Source: Paracoccaceae bacterium (GTDB lineage Bacteria; Pseudomonadota; Alphaproteobacteria; Rhodobacterales; Rhodobacteraceae). From it: a stretch of 39,817 nt of DNA. The position numbers were made by a program, and so were the translations under genes. Each line of letters opens with the position of its first letter. Position 1 is the first letter of the stretch. The notes beneath the pieces are model-generated. The model was given only the letters and a program-made list of their open reading frames with translations, made no database searches and was not told the DNA's origin. Location: assembly GCA_947476475.1 (NCBI GenBank), contig CANJQT010000026.1:1-39817 (forward strand), written 5' to 3'. Shown here in pieces: positions 1-8,355 of the stretch.

Positions 1-34
1 CCCGCGCCAAGCCCGCACCCTCCAGGTGATCCAT
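1..34 (-). CDS. Possible start of a leftward gene (partial)
   Basis: On the minus strand an ATG at 34-32 opens a frame that stays open to the window edge (first residues MDHLEGAGLAR). A good ribosome binding site, GAGGGG, lies 8 bases upstream. If real, this gene is divergent from the choline transporter, and the operator-like palindrome at 140-153 could serve it. Eleven codons are too few to name a product. A bet or choline-related gene would fit the context, but that is a guess. Confidence 0.3.
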   Translation of the reverse strand, partial: MDHLEGAGLAR

Positions 35-139
35 GAAACGCGCCCCTCGCAGCCGTCAACGCCATGATTTATATGCGAAATATCACGATTACGACAGCGA
101 AATCAGCGACTTACTTGGAGAATGTGGGCACAAACGGTT

Positions 140-153
140 ATTGACTCGTCAAT
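140..153. promoter_or_regulatory. BetI-like operator, upstream copy
   Basis: The sequence ATTGACTCGTCAAT is an inverted repeat with 6-bp arms and a 2-base centre. The run TTGACTCGTCAATCAAGAAA recurs almost exactly at 297-316, next to the choX start. BetI-type TetR repressors of choline genes are known to bind AT-rich palindromes built on TTGA/TCAA halves, and the adjacent genes are choline transport genes. Assignment to BetI is inferred from context and half-site; no betI gene is visible. Confidence 0.5.
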
Positions 154-268
154 CAAGAAAAATCGCTTTGCGGCTTCAACGCTGCCTTTGCGGCATACGA
201 TTCTTCCGCTAGGCTTCAATCTGGGGCAATAAAAAGTCGGTCGGATCTGCAGACGGCCAAGATTCTTC

Positions 269-297
269 TTGCCACAAAGGACGGAATGGAAGTTAAT
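269..297 (+). promoter_or_regulatory. Candidate sigma-70 promoter of choXWV
   Basis: TTGCCA (269-274) and GTTAAT (292-297) are spaced 17 bases apart and sit directly before the second palindrome at 296-309. A repressor bound there would cover the -10 region. The -10 match is only moderate, so this is a candidate. Confidence 0.35.
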
Positions 298-309
298 TGA
301 CTCATCAAT
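296..309. promoter_or_regulatory. BetI-like operator, choX-proximal copy
   Basis: ATTGACTCATCAAT is a palindrome with 5-bp arms and a 4-base centre. It is the second copy of the element at 140-153, 156 bases apart and in the same orientation. It overlaps the candidate -10 box and ends 22 bases before the choX ATG, a position suited to repression relieved by choline. The two copies could also act together through looping. Confidence 0.5.
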
Positions 310-331
310 CAAGAAAATGGGGAGAATGACA

Positions 332-1258
332 ATGAACCTTCGCTCGCTTTTGCTGGCGTCCGTAACACTGGCCTTCGCATGGCAAGCCAATGCCGAAGGC
401 TGCGACAAAGTGACTTTCTCGGATGTTGGCTGGACTGACATCACTTCGACCACCGCTGTCACCTCGCTGATCGTGACCGCCCTTGGCTATGAGACCGAAA
501 CCAAGGTTCTGTCGGTTCCGGTGACCTATACCGGCCTTGCCAGCGGCGACATTGACGTGTTCCTCGGCAACTGGATGCCGTCGATGGCCAATGACATCAA
601 ACCCTATGCCGAAGCAAAAACCGTCGACACGGTGAAGGCAAACCTGGAGGGCGCAAAGTACACGCTGGCAACCAACGAAGCCGGTGCCGCACTTGGCATC
701 GCCGACTTCAAGGACATCGCGGCCCAAAAGGACGCGCTGGAAGGCAAGATCTACGGGATCGAGCCGGGCAATGACGGCAACCGTCTGGTGCTTGACATGA
801 TCACGACCGGTCCGTTCGGGCTGGACGGGTTCGAACTGGTCGAAAGCTCGGAGCAGGGCATGCTGGCCGAAGTGGACAAGCATAATGGCGACGGTAAGCC
901 GATCGTCTGGCTGGGCTGGGCGCCGCACCCGATGAACGCCAAGTTCAAGATGACCTACCTGACCGGTGGCGATGACTATTTCGGGCCGGACTTCGGTGCT
1001 GCCAGCGTTTTCACCAACACCCGCGCGGGTTACGTGACCGAATGCCCGAACGTCGGCAAGCTGCTGACCAACCTCACCTTCAGCCTCGACATGGAAAACG
1101 CCATCATGTCGTCGATTCAGGACGAGGGCACCGACCCGAACGAGGCCGCCAAGACCTGGCTTGCCGCCAACCCGGACGTGCTTGGCCCTTGGCTTGACGG
1201 CGTGACCACCAAGGACGGTGGCGATGCGATGGCTGCGGTCACCGCGGCGCTTGAGTAA
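332..1258 (+). CDS. choX: Choline ABC transporter, periplasmic choline-binding protein ChoX
   Basis: This is a 308-residue secreted binding protein of the OpuAC/ProX class that captures choline for the ChoW/ChoV importer. A signal peptide ends near residue 21 (ANA-E). The aromatic cage known from Sinorhizobium ChoX (Trp43, Trp90, Tyr119, Trp205) maps here at a constant offset of nine to Trp34, Trp81, Tyr110 and Trp196. The disulfide pair maps to Cys24 and Cys238. This match separates choline from glycine-betaine binders. The ATG at 332 has GGGGAG 7 bases upstream; ATGs at 317 and 326 are less well placed. It is followed by two hairpins and choW, and is probably controlled by the palindromes upstream. 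Confidence 0.93.
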   Translation: MNLRSLLLASVTLAFAWQANAEGCDKVTFSDVGWTDITSTTAVTSLIVTALGYETETKVLSVPVTYTGLASGDIDVFLGNWMPSMANDIKPYAEAKTVDTVKANLEGAKYTLATNEAGAALGIADFKDIAAQKDALEGKIYGIEPGNDGNRLVLDMITTGPFGLDGFELVESSEQGMLAEVDKHNGDGKPIVWLGWAPHPMNAKFKMTYLTGGDDYFGPDFGAASVFTNTRAGYVTECPNVGKLLTNLTFSLDMENAIMSSIQDEGTDPNEAAKTWLAANPDVLGPWLDGVTTKDGGDAMAAVTAALE

Positions 1259-1268
1259 AGGCCGATTG

Positions 1269-1289
1269 CCCCGACAAGGGAGGTCGGGG
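1269..1289 (+). other. Hairpin 1 between choX and choW
   Basis: CCCCGAC (1269-1275) pairs with GTCGGGG (1283-1289) around a 7-base loop, just after the choX stop. No T-run follows, so it is not a strong terminator. Hairpins here commonly protect the mRNA of an abundant binding protein and lower expression of the downstream permease. Confidence 0.55.
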
Positions 1290-1301
1290 CGGTTCAGAAA
1301 C

Positions 1302-1328
1302 TGCGGCAGCGGCTTGGTCGCTGCCGCA
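1302..1328 (+). other. Hairpin 2 between choX and choW
   Basis: TGCGGCAGCG (1302-1311) pairs perfectly over 10 bp with 1319-1328, around a 7-base loop. No T-run follows. With hairpin 1 it forms a tandem stem-loop pair 32 bases before the choW start, consistent with partial attenuation or a 3' stability element. Confidence 0.6.
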
Positions 1329-1360
1329 TCTCATAAGAAACCGTGCGACGGGGGGACGTA

Positions 1361-2209
1361 ATGGACTGGCTTCAAAACCTATGGCTTGCTGACCATAAGA
1401 TTCCGATTGGATGGGCTGCAAAACAGGTCTTCGACTGGATGAAGGAACACGGGAAGTCGGTCTTCGATTTCATCTCTTTCGCCATGGAGCACATGATCGC
1501 CGGCATCCTTTGGCTGCTGATCACCCCTCATCCGCTGGTCATCGTCGCGCTGGCAATCGCCCTGACCTGGTATCTGCAACGCAACTGGAAGATTTGCCTT
1601 CTGGTGCTGTTCGGCTTTCTGTTCATCCTCAATCAGGGTTACTGGAAGCCAACGATGGAAAGCATGACGCTGATCCTGTCGTCCTGTGTGGTCTGCATGG
1701 CCGTCGGCGTGCCGATCGGCATCGCCGCAGCACACCGGCCCCGGCTCTATCAGGGGATGCAGCCGATCCTTGACCTGATGCAGACACTGCCGACCTTCGT
1801 TTATCTGATCCCGGCCATCGTCTTCTTTGGCCTTGGCATGGTGCCCGGCCTGATCGCGACGGTGATCTTCGTGCTGCCCGCGCCGATCCGCCTGACCCAT
1901 CTGGGTGTGTCGAACACCCCCAAGGCACTGACCGAGGCGCTGACCGCCTTTGGCGCCACAAAGCGGCAGGTGCTTTACAAGGCCGAACTGCCCTACGCCC
2001 TGCCACAGATCATGGCTGGCCTGAACCAGACGATCATGCTGTCCTTGTCGATGGTGGTGATCGCGGCACTGGTCGGTGCCAACGGACTTGGCGTGCCTGT
2101 CGTGCGGGCGCTGAGTTCGGTCAATACGGCGCTGGGGTTCGAATCCGGCTTTGTCATCGTGGTCGTGGCCATCGTCCTTGACCGTATGCTGCGCAAGGGA
2201 GACGCATGA
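1361..2209 (+). CDS. choW: Choline ABC transporter, permease ChoW
   Basis: This 282-residue integral membrane protein is the translocation subunit of the choline importer (BPD_transp_1, OpuAB/ProW type). Several hydrophobic segments follow a short N-terminal amphipathic stretch. The EAA coupling loop is visible as EALTAFGATKRQVLYKAELP before the last segments and would contact ChoV. The ATG at 1361 follows a G-rich ribosome site at 1350-1356; an in-frame GTG at 1343 is less likely. The stop overlaps the choV start (ATGA), which shows translational coupling. Confidence 0.93.
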   Translation: MDWLQNLWLADHKIPIGWAAKQVFDWMKEHGKSVFDFISFAMEHMIAGILWLLITPHPLVIVALAIALTWYLQRNWKICLLVLFGFLFILNQGYWKPTMESMTLILSSCVVCMAVGVPIGIAAAHRPRLYQGMQPILDLMQTLPTFVYLIPAIVFFGLGMVPGLIATVIFVLPAPIRLTHLGVSNTPKALTEALTAFGATKRQVLYKAELPYALPQIMAGLNQTIMLSLSMVVIAALVGANGLGVPVVRALSSVNTALGFESGFVIVVVAIVLDRMLRKGDA

Positions 2210-3261
2210 TGGCCAAGGATATGAAGACTTCGGAAATCGCGGTCGAGTTCAACAAGGTCAACATCGTCTTTGGCGATCACCCGCAGCGCGCCCTGCCCCT
2301 GATGGACAAGGGGATGAACCGGACAGAGATTCAGAAGGAAACCGGTCAGGTTCTGGGCGTCCACGACTGTTCTCTGACCGTGGCGCGGGGTGAAATCCTG
2401 GTGCTGATGGGCCTTTCGGGGTCGGGCAAATCCACGCTTTTGCGCGCGGTCAATGGCCTTAACCCGGTCTGTCGGGGCGCGGTCACCGTTCATGACGGCG
2501 ACTGGAGCTGTGAAGTCGGCTCTGCCAACCGCGAGGATCTGCTGAAGGTGCGCCGCGAATGCGTGGCGATGGTCTTTCAGCAGTTCGGCCTGCTGCCATG
2601 GCGGACAGTGCGCGAAAATGTCGGTCTTGGGCTGGAACTGGCCGGGCAATCGGCGGAGCAGATGCGCGAAAAGGTAGACAGCCAGCTAAAGCTGGTGGGC
2701 CTGCACGAACGCGCCGATGCCAAGGTGGGCGAACTTTCGGGCGGGATGCAGCAGCGGGTGGGCCTTGCGCGCGCCTTTGTCACCGATGCGCCGATCCTCT
2801 TGATGGACGAGCCCTTCTCGGCGCTGGATCCGCTGATCCGCACCCGGCTTCAGGATGAACTGCTGGAATTGCAGGCCAAGCTGCAGCGCACGATCATCTT
2901 CGTCAGCCACGATCTGGACGAGGCTTTCAAGATCGGCGACCGGATCGCGCTGATGGAAGGCGGGCGGATCGTCCAATGCGGCACCGCGCGCGAAATCATC
3001 GCCAATCCGGTCAGCGACTATGTGGCCGACTTCGTCAACCACATGAACCCGCTGTCGGTTCTGACCGCCCGTGATGCGGTGGAACCCACGCCGAACACCA
3101 CGCCGACCGCAGGTCAGGTCGATATCGACACGCCGATCAAGGACGTGATGTTCCAGCTGAAGGATGAAACCCGCGCGCTCGAGGTGCTGGATCACGGCAA
3201 GGTCGTGGGTCAGGTGTCGCGCAAGACGGTGATCGCGCGGCTTCTTGACCCGCGCGGCTAA
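2206..3261 (+). CDS. choV: Choline ABC transporter, ATP-binding protein ChoV
   Basis: This 351-residue ATPase drives choline import. It has Walker [10 protein letters not shown] (about 69-77), a Q-loop region in [11 protein letters not shown], the signature LSGGMQQR, Walker [13 protein letters not shown] and the H-loop VSHD. The N-terminal extension typical of ProV/OpuAA precedes Walker A. The C-terminus (about 300-351, [13 protein letters not shown]...) resembles one short CBS-like unit rather than the two full CBS domains of ProV. The ATG at 2206 overlaps the choW stop; the ATG at 2209 is an equally possible start. A strong terminator follows. Confidence 0.93.
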   Translation: MMAKDMKTSEIAVEFNKVNIVFGDHPQRALPLMDKGMNRTEIQKETGQVLGVHDCSLTVARGEILVLMGLSGSGKSTLLRAVNGLNPVCRGAVTVHDGDWSCEVGSANREDLLKVRRECVAMVFQQFGLLPWRTVRENVGLGLELAGQSAEQMREKVDSQLKLVGLHERADAKVGELSGGMQQRVGLARAFVTDAPILLMDEPFSALDPLIRTRLQDELLELQAKLQRTIIFVSHDLDEAFKIGDRIALMEGGRIVQCGTAREIIANPVSDYVADFVNHMNPLSVLTARDAVEPTPNTTPTAGQVDIDTPIKDVMFQLKDETRALEVLDHGKVVGQVSRKTVIARLLDPRG

Positions 3262-3282
3262 ACATCTTGCAGCATCTGCCAA

Positions 3283-3312
3283 GGGCCGGGGCGGCAACGC
3301 CCCGGCCTTTTG
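3283..3312 (+). terminator. Rho-independent terminator of choXWV
   Basis: GGCCGGGGCG (3284-3293) and CGCCCCGGCC (3298-3307) form a perfect 10-bp stem with a GCAA loop, followed by TTTTGT. It lies 22 bases after choV, between convergent genes. Confidence 0.9.
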
Positions 3313-4242
3313 TCATCTGCCCTCTGCCCCCGGCGCGGGGGTGATACCGGCGCGGGCAATCTGTGCTTCGCGCCAGCTCATGTAACTGATGGCGGCGATG
3401 ATCACCGCCCCACCCGACAAGACATAGGGATCGACCCGTTCGCCAAAGGCCAGCCAGCCCAGAAGTGTCGCCCAGATCAGCTGCAGGAAGATCACCGGCT
3501 GGGTGACACTGACCGGGGCGGCGGCAAAGGCGCGGGCCATACAGTAGTGCCCCGAGGTGGCTAAGACAGCAACCACCGCCAGCCAGCCAAGTTGCGCAAG
3601 GCCCGGCGTCACCCATTCAAGCGCCGCGAACGGCGCCAGACCCAGCGTGACCGTCACTGACAAAAGCGCGACCAGCGCCCCGGCAGGGATCAGCGGCGCC
3701 AGTTTCTTGGCAAGTATATAGGACAGGCCGAAACAGATGGCGGCGCCGATCTGCGCCAGATGCCCGGGCTGAAGGTCGCGCAGGCCGGGGCGCAGCACGA
3801 TCAGCGCGCCGGTCAGCGCCACCGCGATGGCAAGGATCCGGCGCAGCGCCAGTCGTTCGCCCAAAAACAGCGCCGCCCCGACGGTGACCACGATCGGGCT
3901 GAGATAGCCAATGGCCGTCACCTCGGCCATTGGGATGCGGGCCATGGCGTAGAACCACAGGATCACGGCAAGCGTATGAAGCGCCCCGCGCAGGCCGATC
4001 AGCGGCAGGGTGCCAGCAGGCAGACCGGCGCGCAGGGCGGCCACCAACGAAGGTGCCAGCAGGATCAGCCCGAAGGCAAAGCGGATGAAAGCGCTTTCGG
4101 CGGTGGGCAAGGTAGTGCCAAGATGATGGACTGCTCCGTTCACCGCCACGAAGCTAACGCCGGACAGGACCATCCAGAGTATCCCGACCAGCGGCAGGCT
4201 GGCGGGGATCAGGGCGGGACGGGAAGGCATGCTGTCGCTCAT
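3313..4242 (-). CDS. EamA-family (DMT superfamily) permease
   Basis: This 309-residue inner-membrane protein has about ten hydrophobic segments arranged as two EamA halves. The first half contains the ARIPMAEVTAIGYLSPI region, the second AAAPVSVTQPVIFLQLIWATLLGWLAFGE. The family exports metabolites or amino acids; the substrate cannot be read from sequence. The start at 4242 (MSDSMPSRP) avoids overlap with the lysE-like gene. An upstream in-frame start at 4293 would overlap that gene by 14 bases. It is the last gene of a leftward series (ACT protein, LysE-type exporter, EamA), so an amino-acid-related role is plausible but inferred. Confidence 0.85.
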   Translation of the reverse strand: MSDSMPSRPALIPASLPLVGILWMVLSGVSFVAVNGAVHHLGTTLPTAESAFIRFAFGLILLAPSLVAALRAGLPAGTLPLIGLRGALHTLAVILWFYAMARIPMAEVTAIGYLSPIVVTVGAALFLGERLALRRILAIAVALTGALIVLRPGLRDLQPGHLAQIGAAICFGLSYILAKKLAPLIPAGALVALLSVTVTLGLAPFAALEWVTPGLAQLGWLAVVAVLATSGHYCMARAFAAAPVSVTQPVIFLQLIWATLLGWLAFGERVDPYVLSGGAVIIAAISYMSWREAQIARAGITPAPGAEGR

Positions 4243-4279
4243 GGTGCAGCACAACCAGATCGGCTGCCGACCCGCAAGG

Positions 4280-4882
4280 TCAGCCAAGCGCAAGGGATAC
4301 GGCCAGCGACCACATGGTCAGGCCGACAAGCGCATCCAGCACCTGCCAGGCGCGCGGGCGGGCAAACAGCGGCGCCAGCAGCCGCGCACCGTAGCCAAGC
4401 GAAAAGAAGAAGGTGAACGAAGCGATGATCGCCCCGGCTGCAAATCCCAACGCCTGCCCCGGATACTGCGCCGAAACCGACCCCAGCAGCACCACCGTAT
4501 CCAGCCAGACATGGGGATTAAGCCACGTGAAGGCGGCAATCGTCAGAAGCGTCGCGCGAAGCCCCTGCCCTTCGCCGGCGGCAGCCGTCAACCCAGCCCC
4601 CCCCGCGAAGGCGGTGCTCAGCGCGCGAAAGCCATACCAGGCCAGAAATCCGACCCCGCCCCAGCGCATTAGCGGCGCAAGCCACGGGGCGGCTAGCGAA
4701 GCCGCCGCAAAGCCCGATACACCGACGGCAATCAGGATCGAATCCGACAGGGCGCAGAACAGACAGCTGGCAAAGACATGTTCGCGTCTGATCCCCTGAC
4801 GCAGAACGAAAGCGTTCTGGGCACCGATGGCGAGGATCAGCCCTAACCCCAACCGAAATCCGGCAAAGGTCGCAGCGCTCAT
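4280..4882 (-). CDS. LysE/ArgO-type amino acid exporter
   Basis: This 200-residue membrane protein is probably an efflux pump for basic amino acids (lysine, arginine or analogues). The family motif GAQNAFVLRQG is near residues 20-30, and FTWLNPHVWLDTVVLLG follows in the middle, typical of LysE/ArgO. About six hydrophobic segments fill the protein. Its ATG overlaps the stop of the ACT-domain gene by 4 bases, so the two are translationally coupled. No LysR-type partner is adjacent. Members range from LysE to ArgO, so the exact substrate is open. Confidence 0.87.
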   Translation of the reverse strand: MSAATFAGFRLGLGLILAIGAQNAFVLRQGIRREHVFASCLFCALSDSILIAVGVSGFAAASLAAPWLAPLMRWGGVGFLAWYGFRALSTAFAGGAGLTAAAGEGQGLRATLLTIAAFTWLNPHVWLDTVVLLGSVSAQYPGQALGFAAGAIIASFTFFFSLGYGARLLAPLFARPRAWQVLDALVGLTMWSLAVSLALG

Positions 4883-5286
4883 GCCTTGGCCGCCAGAGCA
4901 AGCGCGCGCAGGGCTGCAACCGCGTCATCGCGCCGCGCCCACTGAACGAATATATGGTCGTGGAAGTAACCCGCGACCACATTGGCGCTGATCCCTTCGC
5001 GGCCCAGAGCCGCTGCAAAAGCGGCCGTCAGGCCAACGGCGGCAAGATCGGAGTGTACGGTGAGGCTGATGCGCCCCCAGGGCGGGCCTGCATCAAGGCC
5101 CACGCCCACAAGGGCCGCCGAAGGAGCAATCAGCGTTACCCCCTCGGTTTCGGCGATGGTCGCAAATGCGATCAGGCCGGGCGGAATTCTGGCGCCCTGC
5201 GGCAGCGCGACGTACCCGTAAGGTTCAGGTGATAGAACCGGTTCCATGCTGGCCAGCAAACGCGACAGATCGGTTATTCCCGTCAT
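4879..5286 (-). CDS. ACT-domain protein
   Basis: This small soluble protein of about 135 residues appears to be built from two ACT-like halves. The C-terminal half (GRISLTVHSDLAAVGLTAAFAAALGREGISANVVAGYFHDHIFV) is the classic ACT pattern with an FHDH segment, as in stand-alone ACT proteins of the DUF2241 type. ACT domains usually bind amino acids. Coupling by 4-bp overlap to the LysE-type exporter suggests amino-acid sensing or handling (inference). Two adjacent ATGs (5289 and 5286) follow GAGGGG; the second has the better spacing. Confidence 0.75.
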   Translation of the reverse strand: MTGITDLSRLLASMEPVLSPEPYGYVALPQGARIPPGLIAFATIAETEGVTLIAPSAALVGVGLDAGPPWGRISLTVHSDLAAVGLTAAFAAALGREGISANVVAGYFHDHIFVQWARRDDAVAALRALALAAKA

Positions 5287-5309
5287 CATTCCCCTCTCAG
5301 ATTCGCATG

Positions 5310-5334
5310 AAAACGGCGCCCGAAGGCGCCGTTC
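5310..5334 (-). terminator. Terminator of the yebC gene
   Basis: On the minus strand AACGGCGCC-TTCG-GGCGCCGTT forms a 9-bp stem capped by a C(UUCG)G tetraloop and followed by TTTTC. It lies just after the yebC stop at 5338 and upstream of the ACT gene, so the two are probably separate transcription units. Confidence 0.8.
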
Positions 5335-5337
5335 GGG

Positions 5338-6081
5338 TCAGCTAAGCTGGGCTGCAACTTCGTCCGGGATGTCAAAATTGTGTGTCACATCCTGTACATC
5401 GTCATCTTCTTCCAGCATGTCGATCAGGCGCATCAGTTTCTGTGCGGTCTCCAGATCGACCTCGGTGCGGGACTTCGGCTTCCAGACCAGCTTGGATTCA
5501 AGCGACTCGCCCAGGGCTTTTTCCAGCGCATCCGAGACTTCGTTCAGCGCCTCTACCGAACAATAGATCCAATGGCCGTCTTCGTCCGATTCCACATCAT
5601 CGGCACCGGCGTCCAGCGCCGCCATCATCACGTCGTCGGCCGAACCGGCGGTGACGGGGTACGAAACCTCGCCCACCCGGTCGAACCCGTGCGACACCGA
5701 GCCGGTCTGGCCCAGGTTGCCACCACATTTGGTGAAATAGCTGCGCACGTTTGATGCCGTGCGGTTCAGGTTATCGGTCATCGCCTCGACGATGATCGCA
5801 ATGCCGTTGACCCCGTATCCTTCATAGCGGATTTCGGTATAGTCGGCCGCATCGCCACCCACCGATTTTTTGATGGCGCGGTCGATCACGTCTTTCGGCA
5901 TCGAAACCGCCTTTGCCGCCTTAACCGCAAGGCGCAGGCGCGGGTTCTTGTCGGGATCGGGCTCGCCCATCTTGGCGGCGACGGTGATTTCCTTCGCCAG
6001 CTTGGAAAACATCTTCGAGCGCAGTTTGTCCTGCTTGCCCTTGCGATGCTGGATGTTGGCCCATTTTGAATGGCCTGCCAT
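5338..6081 (-). CDS. yebC: YebC/PmpR family protein (TACO1-like)
   Basis: This 247-residue protein matches the YebC family, which acts as a transcriptional regulator in some bacteria and as a translation factor relieving ribosome stalling in others. The N-terminus [18 protein letters not shown] is diagnostic. It is followed by [21 protein letters not shown] and an acidic C-terminal region. Full family length; ATG start at 6081. It usually neighbours ruvC/ruvA; here the neighbours are a small lipoprotein upstream and, past a terminator, transporter genes. Confidence 0.95.
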   Translation of the reverse strand: MAGHSKWANIQHRKGKQDKLRSKMFSKLAKEITVAAKMGEPDPDKNPRLRLAVKAAKAVSMPKDVIDRAIKKSVGGDAADYTEIRYEGYGVNGIAIIVEAMTDNLNRTASNVRSYFTKCGGNLGQTGSVSHGFDRVGEVSYPVTAGSADDVMMAALDAGADDVESDEDGHWIYCSVEALNEVSDALEKALGESLESKLVWKPKSRTEVDLETAQKLMRLIDMLEEDDDVQDVTHNFDIPDEVAAQLS

Positions 6082-6154
6082 GACCTTCTCCGTCCGATCT
6101 GCGTCTGTCGGCGCCTCTATATGTCAAGGGGTGCGCAGGCCGCAACCCCGCCCC

Positions 6155-6499
6155 TTAGCGCCAATCGCGGGCCGGAACCGGAAGGCGGAACTGGGTGGTG
6201 CGCCCCGCAGCGTCGGTCAGACTCACCGTAGCATAGGGAGAGACGGCCACACCAAGGATCGGTTCAAGATAGTTACGCTTGGTGATCGCCACCTGCCAGT
6301 CCAGCGGATAGGCGCAATCAGACAGTTGGCCGGTGCCGCCGGTCAGGGGCACGTCGGCGGTGCAGCGGGTGCCATCGGGAAACGACACGGCCATCTGCGT
6401 TCCGCCCAGACTGACCCGATCAGGGCGCGGTGCGGCGCCTTCGGGCAAGGCGCAGGCGGCAAGGGCAAGCAGCGGCAAGGCGATGAAAGCGCGGCGCAT
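6155..6499 (-). CDS. Small putative lipoprotein
   Basis: This 114-residue protein begins with a lipoprotein signal peptide, MRRAFIALPLLALAAC, with lipobox LAAC and lipid-carrying Cys16. The rest is predicted beta-rich with two further cysteines (in GTRCTAD and LSDCAYP) that could form a disulfide. No domain is recognised. The start lies 3 bases after the stop of the SLC13-type permease gene, so it is likely co-transcribed with it. The residue after Cys is Ala, so outer-membrane targeting is likely by the usual rule. Function unknown. Confidence 0.75.
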   Translation of the reverse strand: MRRAFIALPLLALAACALPEGAAPRPDRVSLGGTQMAVSFPDGTRCTADVPLTGGTGQLSDCAYPLDWQVAITKRNYLEPILGVAVSPYATVSLTDAAGRTTQFRLPVPARDWR

Positions 6500-6502
6500 G
6501 GT

Positions 6503-8302
6503 TTATCCTTGCAAGGGCCAGATCAGCGGAATGGTCAGAACCGCCGCAATGCCGGTGATCACGTCAAGCGGCAGACCAAGCCGCAGGAAGTCGGTGAATT
6601 TGTAGCCCCCCGGGCCGTAGACCATCATGTGGGTCTGATAGCCGATGGGTGTGGCAAAGGCGACCGAGGCCGAGAACATAACCGCCACCGCGAAGGGGCG
6701 CGGATCAAGGCCAAGGGTGATGGCGAGCTGCATGGCGATCGGGGTAAAGATCACCGCAACGGCGTTGTTGGAAAGGAACTCGGTCATCACCAGACCCAGG
6801 AAATAAACCGCCGCTAGCGCGGCGATCGGCGGCAACCCCTTCAGAAGCGGGGCCACGGCATCGACGATCAGCTTGACCGCACCGGCATTGTCCAGCCCCT
6901 CGCCGACCGCAAGCATGGCAAATATCATCGCCATCAGCCGCCCGTCGATGGAATGGAAGGCCTCGTCCGCATCAATGCAACGGGTGACCAGAATGACGGT
7001 CACCGCCAGCATCGCCAGAACCAGGATCGGGGCCACATCGAACGCCGACAGAGTTACCACCGACAAAAGCGCCAGCACCGCCAGCGGCATGTGACTGCGC
7101 CGGTAGGGGCGAGCCGAGGGTTTAGAAATATCGACCAGATCGACATCGGCAGCTAGGCGCGAGATGTCTTCCGCAGCGCCTTCAAGCAGCAGTGTATCAC
7201 CAACCTGCACGACCAGATCGTCAAGCTGGCGGCCGATGTTCTGGTTGCGGCGGTGAACCGCCAGCACATAGACGCCATAACGGCGACGCAGGCGCAGTTC
7301 ACCCAGCGTGCGGCCGATCAGCCGGCAACCGGGCGTAATCAGCACCTCGACCGTTTCGGTGGCGACAGACGACAATTTGTCGACAAGCTGATCGGCAAGC
7401 TGCACATCCTTGCGCTGCTGAAGATGCAGAAGTTCGGCCATTTCGGTGCGCAGAACCACGCGGTCGCCCGCCTCAAGCACTACCGACGCAAGATCGCGGC
7501 GCAACGAGGCATCGCCGCGCAGCACGTCGACCACCCGAACCCCGTCGCGGCGGAACATGTCAATCTCGGTCACCCGCCGCCCGATAAGGCCCGAACCTTC
7601 CGGCACCGCGACTTCGGTAAAGAACTTGACCTTGCGCCGGTCGCCCAGAAGGACACCCATCGACTGGCGGTCGGGCACCAGACGGCGCGCGAACAGCGCC
7701 ATGAAGATGCCACCTGCCAGCGTGACCGCAATGCCAACGGGCGCGATTTCGAAGATTGAGAAGGGGGCCATCCCCTGTTTCTGAACCACCCCGTCAACCA
7801 GAATGTTGGTCGAGGTGCCGATCAGCGTGATCATCCCGCCAAGGATGGTGAAATGCGACAAGGGCATCAGATAACGGGACGGCGAGGTTCCAAGACGCTT
7901 GGCCACCTGAATGAATATAGGAATCATCACGGCGACGACGGGCGTATTGTTCATGAAGGCGGATCCCACCACCACCACCAGATAAAGCAGGGCCAGGGTG
8001 CGGGCCGGGTGATCCTCTGCATGGCGTTCGGCCAGGTTGGTCACCGCCTGCAATGCCCCGGTGCGCAGCAGCGCGCTCATCAGCATGAACATGAAGGCAA
8101 TCGTCCATGGCGCTGAATTTGAAAGGGTTTTCACCGCATCATCAACCGGAAGAATACCCAGTATGATCATCAGTGCCGCCCCGGCCATGGCGACGACTTC
8201 GGGCGCAAACCTTTCCGACAGGAACAGGGCGAACATGCCCGCCACGATACCCAACGCAATCCAGGCCTGCACCGCGTCCAGCACTTCCAAACCGAGCATC
8301 AT
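6503..8302 (-). CDS. SLC13/DASS-type permease with two RCK_C (TrkA-C) domains
   Basis: This inner-membrane transporter of about 599 residues has two hydrophobic halves of the CitMHS/ArsB/SLC13 type. Between them is a soluble insert of roughly 190 residues carrying two TrkA-C/RCK_C repeats (EGSGLIGRRVTEID... and PGCRLIGRTLGELRLRRRYG...). The motifs MPLSHFTILGGMITLIGTSTNILV and TEFLSNNAVAVIFTPI match the paired family motifs. Likely substrates are dicarboxylates, sulfate or another anion with Na+; the sequence does not decide. The ATG pair at 8302/8299 fits homologue lengths; in-frame alternatives lie at 8335 and 8347 (GTG). Confidence 0.85.
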   Translation of the reverse strand: MMLGLEVLDAVQAWIALGIVAGMFALFLSERFAPEVVAMAGAALMIILGILPVDDAVKTLSNSAPWTIAFMFMLMSALLRTGALQAVTNLAERHAEDHPARTLALLYLVVVVGSAFMNNTPVVAVMIPIFIQVAKRLGTSPSRYLMPLSHFTILGGMITLIGTSTNILVDGVVQKQGMAPFSIFEIAPVGIAVTLAGGIFMALFARRLVPDRQSMGVLLGDRRKVKFFTEVAVPEGSGLIGRRVTEIDMFRRDGVRVVDVLRGDASLRRDLASVVLEAGDRVVLRTEMAELLHLQQRKDVQLADQLVDKLSSVATETVEVLITPGCRLIGRTLGELRLRRRYGVYVLAVHRRNQNIGRQLDDLVVQVGDTLLLEGAAEDISRLAADVDLVDISKPSARPYRRSHMPLAVLALLSVVTLSAFDVAPILVLAMLAVTVILVTRCIDADEAFHSIDGRLMAMIFAMLAVGEGLDNAGAVKLIVDAVAPLLKGLPPIAALAAVYFLGLVMTEFLSNNAVAVIFTPIAMQLAITLGLDPRPFAVAVMFSASVAFATPIGYQTHMMVYGPGGYKFTDFLRLGLPLDVITGIAAVLTIPLIWPLQG

Positions 8303-8355
8303 CCCCCCAAAGGCCGCCCCATCGCCCGATGCCATGACACGCGGCACCGATCAAT

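Noticed and set aside
103-462. 119-codon minus-strand frame over the choX promoter
   Set aside because: It crosses both operator copies and the choX signal peptide region; it is a chance frame.
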